DNA of 38,662 bases from Methylococcales bacterium. Lineage in GTDB: Bacteria > Pseudomonadota > Gammaproteobacteria > Methylococcales > Methylomonadaceae. The stretch covers positions 1-38,662 of the forward strand of contig JAQTMV010000019.1 of the NCBI GenBank assembly GCA_028714175.1, read 5' to 3'. The translations under genes and the position numbers were made by a program. Shown here piece after piece: positions 34,815-38,662 of the stretch (within the stretch, counting starts at the first letter, position 1; every line of letters begins with the position of its first letter). A model generated the notes under the pieces. The model was not told the DNA's origin. It saw only the letters and a list, made by a program, of their open reading frames with translations, and searched no databases.

Positions 34815-35293
34815 TGATCACGCTTGATGTAACAGACCTTGCAATTATGCGGGCAACCCAGGCGGGCTTGCCGCTGACCCCGAAACCCTACCAACAAATT
34901 GCCGGGCAACTGGGATTAACTGCTGAAGAGGTCATGACGCGGATGACAGCCATGCAGGAACACGGCATTATTCGCCGTATCGGTGCAGTACCCAATCACT
35001 ATAAACTGGGTTATCGCTATAACGGCATGACCGTTTGGAATGTCCCTGACGAAATCATTGATGAACTGGGCCAGAAAGTCGGCCAGCTGGATTTTGTCAG
35101 CCATTGCTACCACCGCCCGCGCCATCTGCCGGAATGGCCTTATAACCTGTTTGCGATGGTGCATGGCAAAAGCCAGGAAGAGGTTGATAACCAGATTCAG
35201 CAAATTGCTGAACTACTCGATGGTTGTGTGCAAGGCTATGATGTGTTGTATAGCACAAAAATTCTTAAAAAAACCGGTTTTAGAAGTAGATAA
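34814..35293 (+). CDS. nirH: siroheme decarboxylase subunit NirH
   Basis: 159 residues overlapping nirG by one base. GLPLTPKPYQQIAGQLGLTAEEV forms the winged helix, and CYHRPRHLPEWPYNLFAMVHGKS near 95-117 is the L/H-type motif. It is the last gene of the operon; in Pseudomonas aeruginosa the next genes are nirJ and nirE, but here a convergent gene follows. Confidence 0.88.
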   Translation: MITLDVTDLAIMRATQAGLPLTPKPYQQIAGQLGLTAEEVMTRMTAMQEHGIIRRIGAVPNHYKLGYRYNGMTVWNVPDEIIDELGQKVGQLDFVSHCYHRPRHLPEWPYNLFAMVHGKSQEEVDNQIQQIAELLDGCVQGYDVLYSTKILKKTGFRSR

Positions 35294-35426
35294 AAGGTAG
35301 GCAGGTAGAAAAGCGTTGTCTACTCTATAGGGCTACAGATCGAGTGCCTGACTTAAGGCAGTGTCGTTATGGCTGCAGTAGATATTGAACAGGTTCTAAA
35401 GGCAAACAACGATGTTTTTATTGTTG

Positions 35427-36449
35427 TTAAGTTAGTAGCCCAAACAATGGTTGAAAGACTGAAGTCGCTTTGCAAAGGCGATCATTTATCGCCCGCCATG
35501 CTTCTGTTTCGGGCGGCTGTTCCACCAGAATCATATCCAGTTGAAGACTATCCAGTTCGCGTAATGATGTATATAAGGTCTGTGCATAATCCTCTGCTTG
35601 ACCAGGCATACGAATGACACGGATTAAGCTGCTTTCTATAGACGCGATGCGTGCGTCTCTGCTTAACGCCAGTATGCCGATTTTTTTGTCATGCGCAGTC
35701 ATTTCCTGAACCATTTCCGGCAATTGGCCGGTGGCACAAAGCACAGCCGCCGTTACCGGGGCGTAGTGCACTGCCATCATGCCGGGCGCACGCATAGTGG
35801 ATTGGTTTGATTGCGGAAAACCAATCATCAGTTCAGTCTGTAGAACGGCTTCAATACCGCGCCGGGTAATTTGTCCCGGCCGCAACAACTTTGGCCTGTT
35901 TCCGCTCAAATCAACAATGGTTGATTCCACACCCACCTGACAAGCGCCGCCATCAAGAATCAGATCAACAGCATCACCGAGTTCTTCTGCCACATGGACA
36001 GCCTGAGTCGGGCTAATCCGGCAAAAACGGTTAGCTGAAGGAGCCGCAATTCCGCTACCGAATGCATGCAATAGGCGCAAGGCCACCGGATGATCAGGCA
36101 TACGCAAACCGACAGTGTTCTGACCGCCGGTAACTACCAGCGGCACTTCGGATTTTTTGTTCAATATCATTGCAAGCGGTCCAGGCCAGAAACGAGCCGC
36201 CAACTGATATGCAGCATCGGGTACTGTCAGTGCCCAATCGTTAAGGCAGTCAACACTGGGAATATGGACAATGAGCGGATGGTCGGCAGGCCTCCCCTTA
36301 GCCTGGAAAATTCGCCGAACTGCATCAGGCTTGGAGGCATCTGCGCCCAAACCGTAGACCGTCTCGGTTGGAAACGCAACCAGGCGGCCCTGCCGCAATA
36401 AATTCGCCGCATACTCGATGGCAGCATCATCTGCAAAAACAGGTTTCAT
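35427..36449 (-). CDS. tsaC: threonylcarbamoyl-AMP synthase, Sua5/YwlC type
   Basis: 340 residues: an N-terminal YrdC/Sua5 domain (about 10-200) with FPTETVYGLGADA near 26-38, KGRPADHPLIVH near 51-62 and PSANRFCRISPT near 137-148, then a C-terminal Sua5 domain (about 225-335). The longer two-domain form differs from the short TsaC of Escherichia coli. It makes threonylcarbamoyl-AMP for the t6A modification of tRNA. It starts 15 nt after the pyruvate carboxylase subunit gene and ends convergent with nirH. Confidence 0.92.
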   Translation of the reverse strand: MKPVFADDAAIEYAANLLRQGRLVAFPTETVYGLGADASKPDAVRRIFQAKGRPADHPLIVHIPSVDCLNDWALTVPDAAYQLAARFWPGPLAMILNKKSEVPLVVTGGQNTVGLRMPDHPVALRLLHAFGSGIAAPSANRFCRISPTQAVHVAEELGDAVDLILDGGACQVGVESTIVDLSGNRPKLLRPGQITRRGIEAVLQTELMIGFPQSNQSTMRAPGMMAVHYAPVTAAVLCATGQLPEMVQEMTAHDKKIGILALSRDARIASIESSLIRVIRMPGQAEDYAQTLYTSLRELDSLQLDMILVEQPPETEAWRAINDRLCKATSVFQPLFGLLT

Positions 36450-36464
36450 GTTGCAATCTTGTGA

Positions 36465-38294
36465 TCAGGCATCCGCAAGAATCTCAATCAATACTTCATC
36501 AGGGTTCACAGCATCGCCCTTGACGACATATAGTGCTTTGACAATACCGTCTATCGGCGCGGTAATTTCTGTTTCCATTTTCATGGCTTCGGTCACCAGT
36601 ACGCCCTGCCCCGCCAGCACCTGCTGACCTTCCCTGACCATAACTTCAAGAATATTACACGGCATGCTGGCCGCAACATCGCCTGGTGACGAAGGGCGCG
36701 GGCGTTTGCTGGCAATGGTACTTTTAACCGCACCCTGTGCGCCGCCATCCAGAACGATTTCGTCCAGTGTTTCCACAACAATATCTTCAGGCACGCCATC
36801 GACGGTGAAATAAAAATGCCGGAACATCTGATTTTTTGGGCCTGCGCCGGTCACTTTGACATGATAGGATTCGCCATGCAGTGCTACATTAAATTCTGTC
36901 GGCGCTTTTTTGACGCCCTCGTCACTTACTGATTCCAATTCCACCGGTTCCGGTACCAGATTGCCCGTTGAACGTTGTTCAAGAAATTGCTTGCCTACTT
37001 CTGGAAACAGCGCATAACTGAGTACATCCTCATCGTTTTTTGCCAGGAACCCTAGTTCATGACGCAAGGTTTCAAACTCGGGCTTAAGCAGATCAGCAGG
37101 CCGGCAGTCAATCAACTCTTCCTTGCCTATGGCCCGCTTTTGCAATTCGCTGTCAACCTGCGCCGGCGCTTTACCATAACCGCCTTGCAGGTAGCGTTTG
37201 ACTTCATTGCTAATGGTTTCATAACGCTTGCCGGTTAATACATTCAACACAGCCTGGGTACCGACTATCTGTGAAGTGGGCGTGACCAGTGGCGGATAAC
37301 CCAGATCTTTACGGACTTCAGGGATTTCCTTATAGACTTCGCCAATGCGATCCAGCGCATTTCTTTCGCGCAGTTGATTGGCCAGATTGGAGATCATGCC
37401 GCCTGGCACCTGGAAAATATGCACCTGCGTGTCAATACCGGTAAATTCACTTTCAAAGCGGCGGTATTTTTTCCGAACCTCGGCAAAATAACTGTTTACC
37501 GCCTGCAGTTTATCCAGATCGAGACTCGTATCATAGCTCGTACCACGCAGCGCCGCCACCATACTTTCGGTAGGAGGATGGCTGGTGCCGCCGGACCAGG
37601 AGGACAATGCCGTATCAATATGCTGGCAACCGGCTTCAATGGCTTTCAGTTGACACATTTCAGCCAAACCTGAGGTCGCGTGGGAATGTAAATGCAGCGG
37701 CAAGTCAATCTCATCTTTAAGCGCTTTAACCAGTGCGCTGGTGGTGTAAGGTGTCAGCAACCCCGCCATGTCCTTGATTGCAATCGAATCGCAACCCAGG
37801 TCTGCCAGTTCTTTACCGAGAGTAACAAAACTCGCTATGTTATGCACCGGACTGGTGGTGTAACAAATAGTGCCCTGGGCATGTTTGCCTGCTTCTTTGG
37901 TAACCTGGATAGCGGTTTTTAAATTGCGTATATCGTTTAAGGCATCAAAAATACGGAACACATCGATCCCTTTTTCCGCTGCTTTCAAAATGAATGCCCG
38001 TACCACATCGTCGGAGTAGTGACGATAACCCAGCAGATTTTGCCCCCGCACCAGCATTTGTAAACGCGTGTTCGGCAATGCAGCTTTTAATTTGCTCAAG
38101 CGCTCCCAGGGATCTTCTTTCAGAAACCGCAAACAGGCATCAAACGTTGCGCCGCCCCAGCATTCCAGCGACCAATAGCCGATGTCATCGAGCATGGCAC
38201 AGGCGGGCAGCATATCCTCGGTACGCAAACGGGTTGCAATCAGTGATTGGTGGGCATCACGCAATATAACGTCAGTAATATAAACTTTTTGCAT
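36465..38294 (-). CDS. pycB: pyruvate carboxylase subunit B / oxaloacetate decarboxylase alpha-type subunit
   Basis: 609 residues from the ATG with AAAGGAAAAACC upstream; a GTG six codons earlier overlaps the upstream stop and is an alternative. The HMGL-type TIM barrel begins with ITDVILRDAHQSLIATR and includes MLVRGQNLLGYRHY, the PYC_OADA domain covers about 300-465, and the C-terminal biotinyl domain carries the biotinylated Lys in EAMKM. A biotin carboxylase gene directly upstream indicates the two-subunit pyruvate carboxylase (PycAB), which makes oxaloacetate from pyruvate and bicarbonate, rather than a Na+-pumping decarboxylase. No oadB or oadG gene is in the window. Confidence 0.88.
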   Translation of the reverse strand: MQKVYITDVILRDAHQSLIATRLRTEDMLPACAMLDDIGYWSLECWGGATFDACLRFLKEDPWERLSKLKAALPNTRLQMLVRGQNLLGYRHYSDDVVRAFILKAAEKGIDVFRIFDALNDIRNLKTAIQVTKEAGKHAQGTICYTTSPVHNIASFVTLGKELADLGCDSIAIKDMAGLLTPYTTSALVKALKDEIDLPLHLHSHATSGLAEMCQLKAIEAGCQHIDTALSSWSGGTSHPPTESMVAALRGTSYDTSLDLDKLQAVNSYFAEVRKKYRRFESEFTGIDTQVHIFQVPGGMISNLANQLRERNALDRIGEVYKEIPEVRKDLGYPPLVTPTSQIVGTQAVLNVLTGKRYETISNEVKRYLQGGYGKAPAQVDSELQKRAIGKEELIDCRPADLLKPEFETLRHELGFLAKNDEDVLSYALFPEVGKQFLEQRSTGNLVPEPVELESVSDEGVKKAPTEFNVALHGESYHVKVTGAGPKNQMFRHFYFTVDGVPEDIVVETLDEIVLDGGAQGAVKSTIASKRPRPSSPGDVAASMPCNILEVMVREGQQVLAGQGVLVTEAMKMETEITAPIDGIVKALYVVKGDAVNPDEVLIEILADA

Positions 38295-38308
38295 TGGTTT
38301 TTCCTTTG

Positions 38309-38662
38309 TCACAAACCGGTATGAGCCGCGATAACTGCGGCGATAACACTGGCTAATATTTCAGGCCGTGGTTTATTTGAATAATTGATGAGTTCAGGAT
38401 GGTTTTCGACAAATCCGGTATTAAAAACGCCGCTGCAAAACTCGGGATGCCTCAGGATTTCCAGATAATAAGGAATCGTCGTTTTAACCCCGAACAGCCC
38501 CATATCATGTAAGGCTCGTTCGCCCCGCTTGATCACATCGTTCCAGGTCTGCGCGCTGACAATCACTTTGGCTACCATCGAATCATAAAACGGGGGTATA
38601 TCATAACCCGTGTAAATAGCCGTGTCGGTACGCACGCCTGGACCGCCGGGTGCATAGTAACG
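38309..38662 (-). CDS. biotin carboxylase (pyruvate carboxylase subunit A), C-terminal part
   Basis: The frame enters from the right edge with RYYAPGGPGVRTDT and ends at the TGA at 38309-38311, giving about 117 codons. YYAPGGPGVR, DIPPFYDSMVAKVI and RALHDMGLFGVKTTIPYYLEIL are the biotin carboxylase C-terminal domain. Its location immediately before the carboxyltransferase/biotin subunit suggests PycA rather than the AccC of acetyl-CoA carboxylase, but the visible part does not distinguish them. The start lies outside the window. Confidence 0.85.
   Translation of the reverse strand, partial: RYYAPGGPGVRTDTAIYTGYDIPPFYDSMVAKVIVSAQTWNDVIKRGERALHDMGLFGVKTTIPYYLEILRHPEFCSGVFNTGFVENHPELINYSNKPRPEILASVIAAVIAAHTGL

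Noticed and set aside
35369-35617. An 82-codon plus-strand frame after nirH
   Set aside because: Most of it is antisense to the end of the Sua5-type gene; the first 20 codons show no motif.

Overview
The window reads as chromosomal DNA of a gammaproteobacterium. The RsmG-ParA-ParB order, a homodimeric E1-type pyruvate dehydrogenase operon, a two-subunit pyruvate carboxylase and a haem d1 gene set support this. The combination is compatible with a methanotroph-like member of the Methylococcales, but that is inference: no methane oxidation gene is present. No tRNA, rRNA or CRISPR array was seen.

Layout. (1) 1-6115 is an accessory surface-protein locus on the minus strand. Two diverged copies of a leader carrying a cyclic-di-GMP class I (GEMM) riboswitch each precede a secreted lectin-like gene; the left copy is cut by the window edge. 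The right copy is followed by a large exported protein with a purple-acid-phosphatase-like part, fibronectin-type modules and a beta-helix, interrupted by an in-frame TGA. (2) 700-1900 and 6500-7800 hold decayed mobile DNA: an IS1595-type transposase remnant, IS21-like terminal repeats, a tyrosine integrase with two in-frame stops and the tail of a DDE transposase. (3) 8818-13465 holds a dihaem c-type cytochrome related to RoxA/MauG, preceded by a duplicated copy of its own gene start, and then a GMC flavin oxidoreductase. (4) 13742-16300 is a minimal Ter-type stress cassette: phosphoribosyltransferase with PELOTA domain, HpcH/HpaI-like lyase and TerB. It runs into rsmG. (5) 17067-19002 is parA, a miniature ParB paralogue and parB. 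(6) htpG, an NdvB-like GH17-GT2 glucan synthase and aceE-aceF-lpdA lie on the minus strand (19111-29389).

(7) 29948-35293 is a plus-strand operon for haem d1 and its users: a cytochrome cd1-like protein, two small c-type cytochromes, NirF, and four siroheme decarboxylase subunits in the order NirD-NirL-NirG-NirH. NirE and NirJ are absent from the window, and the cd1 protein lacks a recognisable counterpart of one NirS active-site histidine, so nitrite reduction should not be assumed. (8) 35427-38662 on the minus strand holds the end of a biotin carboxylase gene, the carboxyltransferase/biotin subunit and a Sua5-type tRNA-modification enzyme.

The observations most worth following are the duplicated c-di-GMP riboswitch/lectin locus, the mini-ParB between parA and parB, the reduced Ter cassette, the d1 operon with an atypical cd1 protein, and the dihaem cytochrome/GMC pair.
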